Positions 54,157 through 63,640 of a stretch of DNA of 64,000 bases are shown here, piece after piece. Both the position numbers and the translations under genes were made by a program. Position 1 is the first letter of the stretch, and the number at the start of each line of letters is the position of its first letter. The stretch is from contig JAQSDU010000004.1 of NCBI GenBank assembly GCA_029946065.1, positions 99,201-163,200 of the forward strand, read 5' to 3'. Source of the DNA: Flavobacterium sp. Lineage in GTDB: Bacteria > Bacteroidota > Bacteroidia > Flavobacteriales > Flavobacteriaceae. A model generated the notes under the pieces. The model had not been told where the DNA came from, ran no database searches, and saw only the letters and a program-made list of their open reading frames with translations.

Positions 54157-55959
54157 CTATTCTCCTTTTTCAGTCAGTTTTCGCTCCAATTCTGCCTGAA
54201 ATTCTTCCATCACGGGTTTCATCGTGCTTTCTGGAATGTCGGCAATGCGGATATACATCAATCCATCAACGGAATTGTTGAAAAGAGGATCCACATTAAA
54301 CGCCACAACGCGCGCATTCTGCTTGATATATTTCTTGATCAACACAGGCAAACGCAGACTCCCTGGCTCTAACTCATCGATGATTTTATCAAATTTATTA
54401 AGGTCGGATTCCGCTTCGTCGAAAATAAAATCCTTGTCAGCATCTTTCAATTTTACCTTATATTCTTTCTTCGCATGTACATATTGCGCTATAAACGGGT
54501 CGTAAAAATGCGATTTCATAAACTCAATCATCAACGATTTTGAAAAATCGGAAAACTGGTTGCTAATACTCACGCCGCCCAATAAAAAGTTGTGCTCGGG
54601 ATAGCGCAAGGTCGTGTGTATGATGCCTTTCCATAAAAGAAAAAGTGGCATTGGTTTTTGCTGAAAACTTTTAACGATAAAGGCACGACCCATTTCAATC
54701 GACTTGCTCATCATATCGTGCAATTCTGGTTCGAAACGGAACAATTCGTGCAGGTAAAAACCTTCAATGCCATATTTTGGATAAATTTCTGAACCCAGCC
54801 CCATTCTGTAAGCACCGGCAATTTGGTTCGTATCGTCGTCCCAAAGGAACATGTGGTAGTAATAATTGTCGTAAGCATCAAGATCGATGGCTTCATTAGT
54901 GCCTTCGCCGACTTCCCTAAAAGTGATTTCGCGCAGCCTTCCAATTTCATGAAGAATATTTGGAATCTTATCTGCTTTGCAAAAAAACACTTCGTAATTT
55001 TTACTTTGCAGCAAGCGGCAGTCGGCTTTTCTGAGCGCTGCTACTTCCAAAACCATTTTTTCATGATTGGCTGCGGTTGCGATTTTCTTCGGACTTTTTG
55101 GGATTTTTAAGTTCGAGGTATTAATTAATTTGCTTTCCTTTTCAAAAGGATTGGCAAGCATATAGGTTTTCTTTCTCAAAAATTCCGAATATTCTTCGAT
55201 TGTAGTATGCTCATTTTGCTCGTTCACGGAAATTGGTTTTCCGATGCGCACTTTGATCACACGGTCTTTTTGTGAAAATAATTCCGAGGGCAATTTGGCG
55301 GTTCGGATGGTGTCATCTATTTTTGAAAGCAGGTAAAACAATCGGCTGTTTTTGGCATGAAAATATATCGGCACAACCGGTACTTGCGCTTTTCGGATTA
55401 CTTTTATGGCGCCTTCTTCCCAAGCTTTATCGACCACGAGTTTTCCATCTTTATAGGTAGAAACCTCTCCGGCAGGAAACATTCCCAAAGGTTTTCCATC
55501 GCTCAAATGGCGCAATGTTTCTTTGATTCCTACAACGCTAGATTTGGCGTTTTTGTGTGTTTCAAATGGATTGACCGGCATGATATAGGGTTTCAGCGGC
55601 TCAATCCTATGCAATAAAAAGTTGGCAATAATCTTAAAATTTGGCTCACGCTCCAGCATTAGTTTTAATAGTAAAATGCCGTCAATGCCGCCAAGCGGAT
55701 GGTTGGAAATGGTGATATAAGCACCGTCTTTTGGCAATCGTTTAAGGTCTTCTTCTGGAATCTCAAATTTAATTTGCAATTGTTCGAGGATCGCATTTAA
55801 AAATTCCACATTGCTCAAGTGCTTGTTGGTATCGTAAATTTCATTGAGTTTTGAAATCCTTAGCACTTTCATGAGCAACCAACCGAAAAATGTCCCGAAG
55901 ACGCCGTATCTGTCAGCATTAATCGCTTTTGCAACTTCTTTTGCGGTTACTAAACCCAT
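54157..55959 (-). CDS. Bifunctional PlsC-type and N-acyltransferase (OlsF-like)
   Basis: A 600-residue fusion. Residues about 60-260 form a PlsC-type O-acyltransferase (ISNHPLGGID in place of NHx4D, and FPAGEVST). Residues about 310-540 form a GNAT-like N-acyltransferase (LREITFREVGEGT, then DAYDNYYYHMFLWDDD, GAYRMGLG). OlsF of Flavobacterium johnsoniae and Serratia proteamaculans has this fused layout and makes ornithine lipids; Bacteroides uses separate glycine-lipid enzymes (GlsB/GlsA). Here the product could be either ornithine or glycine lipid. It is monocistronic. Confidence 0.88.
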   Translation of the reverse strand: MGLVTAKEVAKAINADRYGVFGTFFGWLLMKVLRISKLNEIYDTNKHLSNVEFLNAILEQLQIKFEIPEEDLKRLPKDGAYITISNHPLGGIDGILLLKLMLEREPNFKIIANFLLHRIEPLKPYIMPVNPFETHKNAKSSVVGIKETLRHLSDGKPLGMFPAGEVSTYKDGKLVVDKAWEEGAIKVIRKAQVPVVPIYFHAKNSRLFYLLSKIDDTIRTAKLPSELFSQKDRVIKVRIGKPISVNEQNEHTTIEEYSEFLRKKTYMLANPFEKESKLINTSNLKIPKSPKKIATAANHEKMVLEVAALRKADCRLLQSKNYEVFFCKADKIPNILHEIGRLREITFREVGEGTNEAIDLDAYDNYYYHMFLWDDDTNQIAGAYRMGLGSEIYPKYGIEGFYLHELFRFEPELHDMMSKSIEMGRAFIVKSFQQKPMPLFLLWKGIIHTTLRYPEHNFLLGGVSISNQFSDFSKSLMIEFMKSHFYDPFIAQYVHAKKEYKVKLKDADKDFIFDEAESDLNKFDKIIDELEPGSLRLPVLIKKYIKQNARVVAFNVDPLFNNSVDGLMYIRIADIPESTMKPVMEEFQAELERKLTEKGE

Positions 55960-56287
55960 TTGTTTGTTTTGTTTTTGGTAGGAAACAAAGATAACAAAAA
56001 CTTGTTAAGTTGGTTGAAATGCCGAATCGGTTTAATGAAATTTCGATAGTAATGGCAATATCAAAAATGGCTAGTGTAATTTCAATAGCAATATCAAAAA
56101 TGGCATGAGCAATGACAGATATAAATTCAATTTCAAGCAGAATAAAAAAGCATAATACGACTATTTGTTGAAGGCATCCTAATTATTTTAAATTGAAACT
56201 TACATTGAAATTGTCATTGAAATTGATGCTTGATATTGCCATTAATATTGCTCTTTTACTTACTTTTGAAAAGTCAAAATCTAATAA
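55960..56287. other. 328-base intergenic region with imperfect inverted repeat
   Basis: TAATGGCAATATCAA (56050-56064) and its exact complement TTGATATTGCCATTA (56230-56244) bound a 165-base AT-rich stretch with further AATTTCAAT-type repeats. A promoter candidate for the exonuclease gene is at the right end. Confidence 0.6.
56236..56268 (+). promoter_or_regulatory. Predicted promoter for the exonuclease III gene
   Basis: TTG (56236-56238) and TACTTTTG (56261-56268) are 22 bases apart; the ATG follows 19 bases later. Confidence 0.5.
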
Positions 56288-57049
56288 ATGAAAATTATAT
56301 CCTATAATGTAAACGGAATTCGCGCCGCCATCAGCAAAGGCTTTATCGAATGGTTGCAACAAGCGAATCCAGACATCATCTGTCTTCAGGAAATCAAAGC
56401 GATGGAAGATCAGATTCCGCTACAGGATTTTGAAACCGCCGGATATCCCTATCACTACTGGTTTCCAGCGCAAAAAAAAGGCTATAGTGGTGTCGCAGTT
56501 TTATCCAAAATCAAACCTAATAAAGTGGTTTTCGGTACGGGAATCGACTATATGGATTTTGAGGGAAGGAACCTTCGCCTCGATTTCGACGATTTTTCGG
56601 TGATGAGTCTATATTTGCCTTCTGGAACGAACATTGAGCGATTGGACCACAAATTCAAATTTATGGATGAATTCCACGAATACATTACCGAATTAAAAAA
56701 AGAAGTCCCAAATTTGATCATAGGCGGCGATTATAACATTTGTCATCAAGCGATTGATATTCACGATCCAATCCGAAATGCCAATGTTTCCGGATTTCTG
56801 CCGAACGAAAGAAAATGGCTTGGTGAATTGATGGATAGCGGTTTCATTGACAGCTTCCGTCATTTTAATAAAGATCCACACCAATATTCTTGGTGGAGTT
56901 ACCGTGCCGGCGCAAGGGGCAATAACAAAGGCTGGCGACTCGATTATTTATTGGTCAGTAAGCCGATGGAACACCGATTAAAACGCGCTGTCATATTATC
57001 TGAAGCCAAGCATTCCGACCATTGCCCGGTGATGGTAGAAATTGATTGA
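56288..57049 (+). CDS. xth: Exodeoxyribonuclease III (AP endonuclease)
   Basis: Cleaves DNA at abasic sites and removes 3' blocks in base-excision repair. The 253-residue protein starts KIISYNVNGIRAAI, with active-site motifs LQEIKA, GGDYNICH, WSYR and a C-terminal SDHCPVMVE with the catalytic aspartate-histidine pair. Normal length. Downstream is an extended hairpin element. Confidence 0.97.
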   Translation: MKIISYNVNGIRAAISKGFIEWLQQANPDIICLQEIKAMEDQIPLQDFETAGYPYHYWFPAQKKGYSGVAVLSKIKPNKVVFGTGIDYMDFEGRNLRLDFDDFSVMSLYLPSGTNIERLDHKFKFMDEFHEYITELKKEVPNLIIGGDYNICHQAIDIHDPIRNANVSGFLPNERKWLGELMDSGFIDSFRHFNKDPHQYSWWSYRAGARGNNKGWRLDYLLVSKPMEHRLKRAVILSEAKHSDHCPVMVEID

Positions 57050-57059
57050 TTTGGGGCAT

Positions 57060-57136
57060 ATTCCGGCTAACGTTGCAATCTTTTGCCTGCTGGCGGCAGG
57101 CAAAAGGATTTTCACTAATATCCGGGCCAGGCAGTT
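57060..57136 (+). repeat. Extended intergenic hairpin element, copy B
   Basis: A perfect 11-base stem CTTTTGCCTGC (57080-57090) and GCAGGCAAAAG (57096-57106) with a 5-base loop, flanked by CGGCTAACGTTGCAAT and GATTTTCACTAATATCCGGGC. The layout matches the element at 45131-45211, and both sit directly after a plus-strand gene. Confidence 0.65.
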
Positions 57137-57177
57137 GACTAAACAAGAACAATATTAATCCAAAATAACAACCCAAA

Positions 57178-58140
57178 ATGATAAAAAAAGTCTCGCTTGC
57201 ATTGCTGGTATTAGCACTTTCATCTTCGTGCGTTTCCAAGAAAGTATATAACGATTTAGAAAACAAATTCGCCGATTTGAAAAAGGAAAACCGCAAAATT
57301 TCCGATGACAATGAAGAACTTACAAAAGCGAAAAACCAATTGGAACTTGATCAAGCAGCGCTTCAAAAAGAATATGACAAAATAAAAGCGGAGCGTGACA
57401 AACTCGCCGCAGATTACGCCGCAGCATCCAATAATCTGAAAACTTTGCAGTCGTCTTATAATGCCTTGGAAAAAAATTCTGACGATGCTTTGCAAACAAA
57501 TTTGAATAAAAACCGCGAGCTTTTAGCCAAATTAGAGGCCAAAGAAAAAGCCTTGGCGGCAGAACAAGATCGTATCAATAAATTAATGGCCGATTTCCAG
57601 GAACGCTCGAACCGCGTGGCAGAACTCGAAAAAATGATGAACGACAAAGAAGCCAGCATGAAAAAACTGAAAGAAACTTTATCAAAAGCACTTAACGCTT
57701 TTGAAGGAAAAGGACTTACAGTAGAGCAGAAAAACGGGAAGGTTTATGTTTCTATGGAAAACAAATTATTGTTCCAAACCGGAAGTTGGGCTGTTGGTGC
57801 AGAAGGCAAAAAAGCAGTTGTCGAAGTCGGAAAAGTCTTGGCTGCAAACCCTGATATTTCTGTATTGATCGAAGGCCATACCGACAACGACAAATTCGCC
57901 GGAGCTGTTGGGCAGATAGAAAACAACTGGGATTTATCAACGAAACGCGCCACTGCAATCGTGACTATTTTTGCAGAAAACAAAGGCATCAATAAACAAA
58001 ATTTAACAGCCGCAGGAAGAGGCGAGTTTGCACCAATCGCTTCCAATGAAACTGCGGAAGGCAAAGCGAAAAACCGTCGTATTGAAATTATACTTACGCC
58101 GAAACTTGATGAGATTTCTAAAATGCTGAATGAGCTCTAA
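57178..58140 (+). CDS. OmpA-family lipoprotein with coiled coil
   Basis: A 320-residue lipoprotein: signal peptide ending at lipobox LSSSC (cysteine 18), a long coiled coil (about 25-165, with repeated ENRKISDDNEELTKA and EAKEKALAAEQDRI), and a C-terminal OmpA peptidoglycan-binding domain (ISVLIEGHTDNDKF, then LSTKRATAIVTIF and AAGRGEFAPIASN). It should tether the outer membrane to the cell wall with the coil spanning the periplasm. Downstream is a bidirectional terminator. Confidence 0.93.
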   Translation: MIKKVSLALLVLALSSSCVSKKVYNDLENKFADLKKENRKISDDNEELTKAKNQLELDQAALQKEYDKIKAERDKLAADYAAASNNLKTLQSSYNALEKNSDDALQTNLNKNRELLAKLEAKEKALAAEQDRINKLMADFQERSNRVAELEKMMNDKEASMKKLKETLSKALNAFEGKGLTVEQKNGKVYVSMENKLLFQTGSWAVGAEGKKAVVEVGKVLAANPDISVLIEGHTDNDKFAGAVGQIENNWDLSTKRATAIVTIFAENKGINKQNLTAAGRGEFAPIASNETAEGKAKNRRIEIILTPKLDEISKMLNEL

Positions 58141-58198
58141 TCAGATAAAAGAAGAAAGACCGCTGCGCTGCAAGAGAAATGACTTTTAGTTTGCGCAC

Positions 58199-58236
58199 AA
58201 AAAAGCAGGAGAGCAATTATTCTTTCCTGCTTTTTT
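58199..58236. terminator. Bidirectional terminator
   Basis: Perfect 12-base stem AAAAAAGCAGGA/TCCTGCTTTTTT with a 14-base loop, between the OmpA lipoprotein (+) and the EnvC-like gene (-). Confidence 0.9.
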
Positions 58237-58262
58237 CTTTCAGCGAAGCGATTTTTCCGCTG

Positions 58263-59522
58263 CTACATATTAAATATCCAATTCGCCGGATTCGTAGAAG
58301 TAGTGTTCTGTAAAATCATAAATTTCAAAACTGTTTTTCCGGTGTCGCCGTTCGTTCTGATTTTACCAATGCTTTGCTTGCGCGTGACTTTATCACCTTT
58401 ACTAACGTTAACGCTACTTAGGTTTTGGTAAACGGTGAAGTAATCCCCGTGTTGGATCATCACGGCTTTATTCACTGCAGAAAATACATAAACGGTATAA
58501 ACAGTTCCTTCAAAAACGGCTCTTGCGGTTGAACCGGCATCGGTTTCAATATCGACACCGCTGTTGTGAATTATGATTTCTTTTTCAATTAAGTGATGGC
58601 TGTCACCAAAAGGAACGCTTACTTTTCCGCGTTCTACCGGCCATGGCAGATTGCCTTTGTTGGCTTTGAAATTGTCTGCGAGGATTTTTGCTTCCGGCGT
58701 CAAGACGATTTTAGTAGAAGTTTCTGTGGCTTTGGTAGCGGCGGCGGTTACCGTTTTTGGGTTCGCTTTTTTATTGGCTTCGGCGGTTTTTTTGTTCGCA
58801 TCGGCAATTGCCTCGCGGATTAATTTGTCGATCTGCTTGTCGATTTTCTTAGACTCTTGTTGTTTTTTCTTAATCTCGGCAATGATTTTTTTCTTGTCTT
58901 TTTTGATAGAATTGACGAGTTTTTGCTGCTCGTCTTTTTCTTTCTGTAACACCAATCTTTCCTTTTCTTGTTCTTCGATTAGTTTTTGCTTTTCGGTTTT
59001 CTGAACGTCGAGTTTGCTGTTATAATCTGATAATTGGAGTGTTTTTGCTTTGATTTCTTCGCCTTGCGCCTTTCGGTAAGCGGCATATTGTTTCATGTAT
59101 TGTGCCCGTTTGTATGCCTGAAGAAAGTTTTGCGACGACAATAAAAACATTGCTCGGCTTTGTTCCGAACGACTTTTATAGGATTTTACAATCATTTCGG
59201 CATAATCTGCTTTTAATACTTCCAAATCTTTGTTGAGCCTGTTGATGGCGATTTGGTTGATGTACATATCGTTTTTTAGAATTTTCGCCTGTTTTTCTGT
59301 TGTTCCGATAAGTTTTTCGCGCAGTTTTATTTTCTCCGTTTGCTGTTCGATAACAATTGTAACCGACTGTTGCTTTTGGTTAGTGCTTTGCAGCAGGCGT
59401 TCTTTTTCTCGGATCTCCTCCTGGATTTGTGCTTTTCGCTGTTCGAGTTTTTCCTGACTGGTCTGGCTCCACGCAAGTGAAGACATCATAAATAAAATAA
59501 GGAAGGCGAGATGTTTGTGCAT
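58263..59522 (-). CDS. EnvC-like murein hydrolase activator
   Basis: A 419-residue secreted protein: signal peptide (MHKHLAFLILFMMSSLAWS), a long coiled coil (about 25-260), and a C-terminal LytM/M23 domain. The M23 zinc motif is degenerate: HNSGVDIE keeps H and D, but HGDYFTVYQNL has Q-N where YxHL-type proteases have a histidine, and LKFMIL replaces LHFE. It is therefore probably a non-catalytic activator of amidases, like EnvC. The ATG at 59522 is chosen over a TTG at 59543. It follows the DUF4292 gene closely, last of the envelope run. Confidence 0.9.
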   Translation of the reverse strand: MHKHLAFLILFMMSSLAWSQTSQEKLEQRKAQIQEEIREKERLLQSTNQKQQSVTIVIEQQTEKIKLREKLIGTTEKQAKILKNDMYINQIAINRLNKDLEVLKADYAEMIVKSYKSRSEQSRAMFLLSSQNFLQAYKRAQYMKQYAAYRKAQGEEIKAKTLQLSDYNSKLDVQKTEKQKLIEEQEKERLVLQKEKDEQQKLVNSIKKDKKKIIAEIKKKQQESKKIDKQIDKLIREAIADANKKTAEANKKANPKTVTAAATKATETSTKIVLTPEAKILADNFKANKGNLPWPVERGKVSVPFGDSHHLIEKEIIIHNSGVDIETDAGSTARAVFEGTVYTVYVFSAVNKAVMIQHGDYFTVYQNLSSVNVSKGDKVTRKQSIGKIRTNGDTGKTVLKFMILQNTTSTNPANWIFNM

Positions 59523-59545
59523 ACTAAAAAACGGTTTTTGCAAAG

Positions 59546-60310
59546 CTACTCAATTAATATTCTATCGTAACCATCGGGAACACTGTATGGAAACGAAAGT
59601 TCTTCGTTGAAAGTAGCGGTATTATAGTTGATGTTGATGGTTGTTTTTTTTTCTTCGTTGAACGCTTCGATTAAAAAAGCTGCCGGAAGATTCATGGTTG
59701 GATAGTCTTTATGATTTGGATAAGCAACCTGCAATGATCTGTTTTTGGCGGTTTGCGTAATTTCTTCTTTCTTAATCAAAAATTTCGAGGCTTCAAAATA
59801 GAACGTTTTTTCTATTCCTGCCGAAGCTGTTTCCAATTTGTACAATTTATCTTCGATTGAAGTTTTGTATTTTCCTTTTGTCAAATCGTCTAAAGACTGG
59901 CCAATCAGCATGTTCTGTACTTTTGAATAGTCTAAATCGGTTCCCAGCCATTTGCTAAGTAAGGCATAATCGCCTTCGAAAAATTTACCGCCAAGCTTTT
60001 CATAATATTTAACTTCTTTCGGTGTAATCATCGCTTTTGCCATCGTAATCCCTAAAACTCTGATACTGATAAGGATTTTCTCGTCTTTCAGGATTTTGAT
60101 TTCTGCTGTAACGTTCTGCGATTGCTTGTCATCTTCATAACGAGCACTCGCTTTTATGTACAACGTTTTAAAATCTTTTTTATTGGCATAATGATTTTCT
60201 ACAACTGTTTTCGTAGGAATTTCCTGAGTTGCTTTTGCTTCGGCGATAACCGTTTTCGCTTTGCACGAAGCCAACGCAACGACCAATACCAATGCTATGT
60301 ATTTTTTCAT
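59546..60310 (-). CDS. DUF4292 lipoprotein
   Basis: A 254-residue lipoprotein with signal peptide and lipobox ALASC (cysteine 16). The mature part is beta-rich with a YIKASARYEDDKQSQNV opening and a KLGGKFFEGDYALLSKWLG helix. The ATG at 60310 overlaps the TPR gene stop by four bases (ATGA), so the pair is translationally coupled. DUF4292 is an uncharacterised Bacteroidota family; a LolA/LolB-like fold has been suggested to me by its shape only, so this remains inference. Confidence 0.87.
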   Translation of the reverse strand: MKKYIALVLVVALASCKAKTVIAEAKATQEIPTKTVVENHYANKKDFKTLYIKASARYEDDKQSQNVTAEIKILKDEKILISIRVLGITMAKAMITPKEVKYYEKLGGKFFEGDYALLSKWLGTDLDYSKVQNMLIGQSLDDLTKGKYKTSIEDKLYKLETASAGIEKTFYFEASKFLIKKEEITQTAKNRSLQVAYPNHKDYPTMNLPAAFLIEAFNEEKKTTININYNTATFNEELSFPYSVPDGYDRILIE

Positions 60311-61659
60311 TTTTTCTGCTTTAATAATTTGTCCGCTTTCTGTGTATATGCTTCTTTTTTCTTGATATCGCCTAAGCCATTCCAAGCTTGTGCTAGTTGT
60401 CCGTAGAAATCAATTTCGAGTTCTCGGTCATCAACCAGAAAATCAATGCCGGTTTCAAGGATGTCTTTTGCTTTTTTGAAATTCTTGAGTTGGTTGTATG
60501 CCAATCCGGAAAAATAATAAAGATCTGGTTGCTGCGGAAATGATTCGATCAGATTATCTGCTTTCGCCGCCACTTTGTCAAATTGTCCTTTTTCGACATA
60601 AGCTTGCAACAAAAGCAAAATTGTTTCCATGTCGTTCGGATTGCTCTTGAGGTTGAGTTCGTAATATTCAATGGCTTTATCCCAATCTCTTTTATTTTGT
60701 TGGAATTTGCCGATTTCTTTTGCGGTTTTCACGTCCTTATCACCATCAAAATAACCGATAGCCTTTTGCAAATCGGCATCGTATTGCGGATTGGTTTTTG
60801 TAAAAATCAGGAATTCATTGATCACGCGGTGTTTGATTTTGTTATCGATTTCGCTGCTTTTTAAAATATGGTTCATTGCTTCTACCGCTTTTTCACCTTC
60901 ATTATTGCTGAGATGAAATTTAAACAAACTCACTTGCGCCCAGTCGGAATTTGGGATTTCTATTTCGAGTTGCTTGGCAATTTCGAGTGCTTTTTCTTCC
61001 TGATTGCTTTCGGAATACATAAAAATCAGCGCGATATAATTGGACTCGTCTTTCGGATTTTTCTTAATTTGATCGAGCAGATTGGTTTTTTCGGCACCCT
61101 GATATTTGGCATCTTTGAGGATATCGGCTTTGTATAATTCTCTTTTTTCGGATTTTCCGACTTTGTCATTCAGCTCATTGATTATCGTCAAAGCCTTGTC
61201 GTATTGCCCGGTTCTCATATACAGTGAAGCTAAATCTTCTTTGTAGCCTTCGTCAAATTCAATTAGCTTTTTCACCAACACAATCGATTGGGTATCGTCT
61301 TGTGTTTGGTAGCAAACATCGTACATTCCAGCCAAAAACCATTTGTTTTTTGGATCGAGTTGTGCCGCTTGATTAAAGGAATCGTAGGCTTTTTTGTAAT
61401 CTTTCAAAAAGAGATAATTCTTGCCCAATTCGTTGTAAACTTCCGCATTATCTGGATTGAGCGTGCGGCATTTTTCGAGTGATTCGATGGCTTTATCGTA
61501 GTTTTCGATGCCTTTTTGTTTTAGTGATTCAAAAAAAGAATCCTGAAAAGCATCGGTTACGGCGGCGATATCTTCCGGCTCGGTTTGCGCCAATAACGTT
61601 GCTGGGAATGATAATATTCCGATAAAGAGCAATGATATAAGCTGGTTTTTTAATTTCAT
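60307..61659 (-). CDS. Secreted TPR-repeat protein
   Basis: A 450-residue periplasmic protein with a signal peptide (ending LLAQ, about residue 25) and about ten tetratricopeptide repeats (for example YNELGKNYLFLKDYKKAYDSF and AIEYYELNLKSNPNDMETIL). TPRs bind protein partners; the partner is unknown. The stop overlaps the DUF4292 start, placing both in a run with the nucleotidyltransferase upstream. Confidence 0.92.
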   Translation of the reverse strand: MKLKNQLISLLFIGILSFPATLLAQTEPEDIAAVTDAFQDSFFESLKQKGIENYDKAIESLEKCRTLNPDNAEVYNELGKNYLFLKDYKKAYDSFNQAAQLDPKNKWFLAGMYDVCYQTQDDTQSIVLVKKLIEFDEGYKEDLASLYMRTGQYDKALTIINELNDKVGKSEKRELYKADILKDAKYQGAEKTNLLDQIKKNPKDESNYIALIFMYSESNQEEKALEIAKQLEIEIPNSDWAQVSLFKFHLSNNEGEKAVEAMNHILKSSEIDNKIKHRVINEFLIFTKTNPQYDADLQKAIGYFDGDKDVKTAKEIGKFQQNKRDWDKAIEYYELNLKSNPNDMETILLLLQAYVEKGQFDKVAAKADNLIESFPQQPDLYYFSGLAYNQLKNFKKAKDILETGIDFLVDDRELEIDFYGQLAQAWNGLGDIKKKEAYTQKADKLLKQKK

Positions 61660-61672
61660 TTCAATTTTTATT

Positions 61673-62683
61673 TTATTCTAAAACCGAATAATCGCCTATG
61701 CTGATGCTGGTAAAATTACCATCAAAAATGGCATGGCTTCCGATCATCGCATTATCCAAATTGGCGTTTCTGATAGCAGAATGGTTTTGCACAAGGCTAT
61801 TTTTTATTGTCGTATTTTCGACTTTACTATTATTACCGATAGAAACATTTGGACCAACAGTAGCATTTTTCAAAACCACGTTTTCGCCAATAAAACATGG
61901 CGGAATAATGATTGAATTTTCAGAAATAAGGTTGGCCGAAACCATATTTTCTCCGTCGTGATGCAAAAAACCAAGCAATCTCGAATTGGTTTCGACAGTT
62001 ACGTTTTTGTTGCCGCAGTCCATCCATTCATCGACTTTTCCTGGTACAAATTTCATGCCTTTCACTTTCATATTCTCTAAAGCGTCTGTCAATTGGTATT
62101 CGCCGCCTTTAACAACATTGTTATCCAGCAAATATTGCAGTTCTGACCGTAGCGTTTCGCCCGATTTAAAATAGTAAATACCAATAATCGCCAAATCTGA
62201 AACGAATTCTTTTGGTTTTTCGACGAAATCAATAATCTGGTTGTTTTCGTTTAACTGAACTACACCAAATGCACTTGGGTCTTCTACTTGCTTCACCCAA
62301 ATTACGCTATCTGCAGTGGTGTCTAATGTAAAATCGGCACGAAAAAGCGTATCGGCATAAGCTACAACAATCGGTCCCGACATGGAATCTTTGGCGCACA
62401 TAATGGCGTGAGCGGTTCCGAGTGCTTCATTTTGGTAATATATAGTGCCTTTTGAGCCTAATTTTTCGGCGATGGCGATGAGTTCTTTTTCGACTTGTTT
62501 GCCAAAATCCTTGTGGATAATGAACGCAATTTCTTCGATTTTCTGATGGATTACACCAGCGATATCTTCTACAAGGCGATGAACGATGGGTTTTCCTGCA
62601 ATTGGAATTAATGGTTTTGGAACAGTTAGTGTGTGAGGGCGTAATCTGGAGCCGCGACCGGCCATTGGGACGATTATTTTCAT
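61673..62683 (-). CDS. Sugar-phosphate nucleotidyltransferase with left-handed beta-helix
   Basis: A 336-residue enzyme of the RmlA/GlmU/ManC superfamily. N-terminal Rossmann-like domain with VPMAGRGSRLRPHT and PKPLIPIAGKPI, active-site VEKPKEF, and a C-terminal hexapeptide left-handed helix (NATVGPNVSIGNNSKVENTTI, then NAMIGSHAIFDG). It should make a nucleoside-diphosphate sugar; substrate unknown. It lies 13 bases upstream of the TPR gene and 1 base after the next TPR gene's stop in the same run. Confidence 0.92.
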   Translation of the reverse strand: MKIIVPMAGRGSRLRPHTLTVPKPLIPIAGKPIVHRLVEDIAGVIHQKIEEIAFIIHKDFGKQVEKELIAIAEKLGSKGTIYYQNEALGTAHAIMCAKDSMSGPIVVAYADTLFRADFTLDTTADSVIWVKQVEDPSAFGVVQLNENNQIIDFVEKPKEFVSDLAIIGIYYFKSGETLRSELQYLLDNNVVKGGEYQLTDALENMKVKGMKFVPGKVDEWMDCGNKNVTVETNSRLLGFLHHDGENMVSANLISENSIIIPPCFIGENVVLKNATVGPNVSIGNNSKVENTTIKNSLVQNHSAIRNANLDNAMIGSHAIFDGNFTSISIGDYSVLE

Positions 62684-62684
62684 T

Positions 62685-63617
62685 TTATTCTGTTATGTTT
62701 ATATTGTATTTCTTGGCCACTTTATTAAAAATTTCGAGCTGGTTTTTTTCTTTTAGGTCGTTGTAGAAGCCTGCGATATTGGCTTCGGCATCGTGAATGT
62801 ATGGGGAGTTTGTTTTTTTATAAAGCATGTAAGCCTGGCAAATGTTATCTACGCCTTTTTCATATTGTCCATCGAGATAAAACATCCTTCCGGCGCCATA
62901 ATATCCTTCGGGGTTTTCGGGGTAATATTCAATCATTTTTAAATGAGCGGCAGCGGCATTCTTGTAATCCTTCAACAGTTCATAAGCAGTGGCAAGGCTT
63001 CCGAGAGGAACAGTGCCTTTCGGGTCAAGCGCCAATGATTTTTCATAACATGGAATTGCTTCCTTATAACGGCCTAATTTTCTGTAACAAATTCCTAAAT
63101 TATCCCAAGCGAAAGCGAATTTTGAATCTTTCTTTACCGCTTTGTTGAATTGTACTAAAGCTGACTCATAATTTCCTTGGCTGAAATATTGTTCTCCTTC
63201 GCGGTAAAAAGCCATTGCTTTATCATTGTCTGAAAGGGAATGCTTTGATTTCTTGTTGTTAGACAGTAATAATAATTTTACTGCGGGGCATTCATCTAGC
63301 AATTTTTTTTGAATTTCAGGAAAATTTTCATCGGTAAAAATAGTGAAATCGAGGTTTTTGGTGACCGTGGTATCGGCAGTAACTTCAGCCTTTTTTTTAT
63401 CAACTTCATTAAGAATATTTTTCATCTGACTTGCCATGATCGCGCCCGAAATACAAGCCTTTATTGAGTCTGTCTTTTGCGGTGTTTCCAAATCATAATC
63501 TATCTTTTTTATGCATTTGCAGGCATCATCAAGCAATGTCTGATCTATTTTTTTTTCTTGCGAAAACGCAAGGGAATTAAAAAGGATAATAAGGATAAAA
63601 ATGACTTGATTTTTCAT
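62685..63617 (-). CDS. TPR-repeat secreted protein
   Basis: A 310-residue protein with a signal peptide (MKNQVIFILIILFNSLAFSQ) and at least four TPRs (FYREGEQYFSQGNYESALVQF, then DNLGICYRKLGRYKEAIPCY). The ATG at 63617 is chosen over an in-frame start at 63713, because it begins with a proper signal peptide and the extra stretch is unlike a leader. It follows dut by 23 bases on the minus strand. Partner unknown. Confidence 0.87.
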   Translation of the reverse strand: MKNQVIFILIILFNSLAFSQEKKIDQTLLDDACKCIKKIDYDLETPQKTDSIKACISGAIMASQMKNILNEVDKKKAEVTADTTVTKNLDFTIFTDENFPEIQKKLLDECPAVKLLLLSNNKKSKHSLSDNDKAMAFYREGEQYFSQGNYESALVQFNKAVKKDSKFAFAWDNLGICYRKLGRYKEAIPCYEKSLALDPKGTVPLGSLATAYELLKDYKNAAAAHLKMIEYYPENPEGYYGAGRMFYLDGQYEKGVDNICQAYMLYKKTNSPYIHDAEANIAGFYNDLKEKNQLEIFNKVAKKYNINITE

Positions 63618-63640
63618 GTTTATAAAATTAAGTTCGTAAT

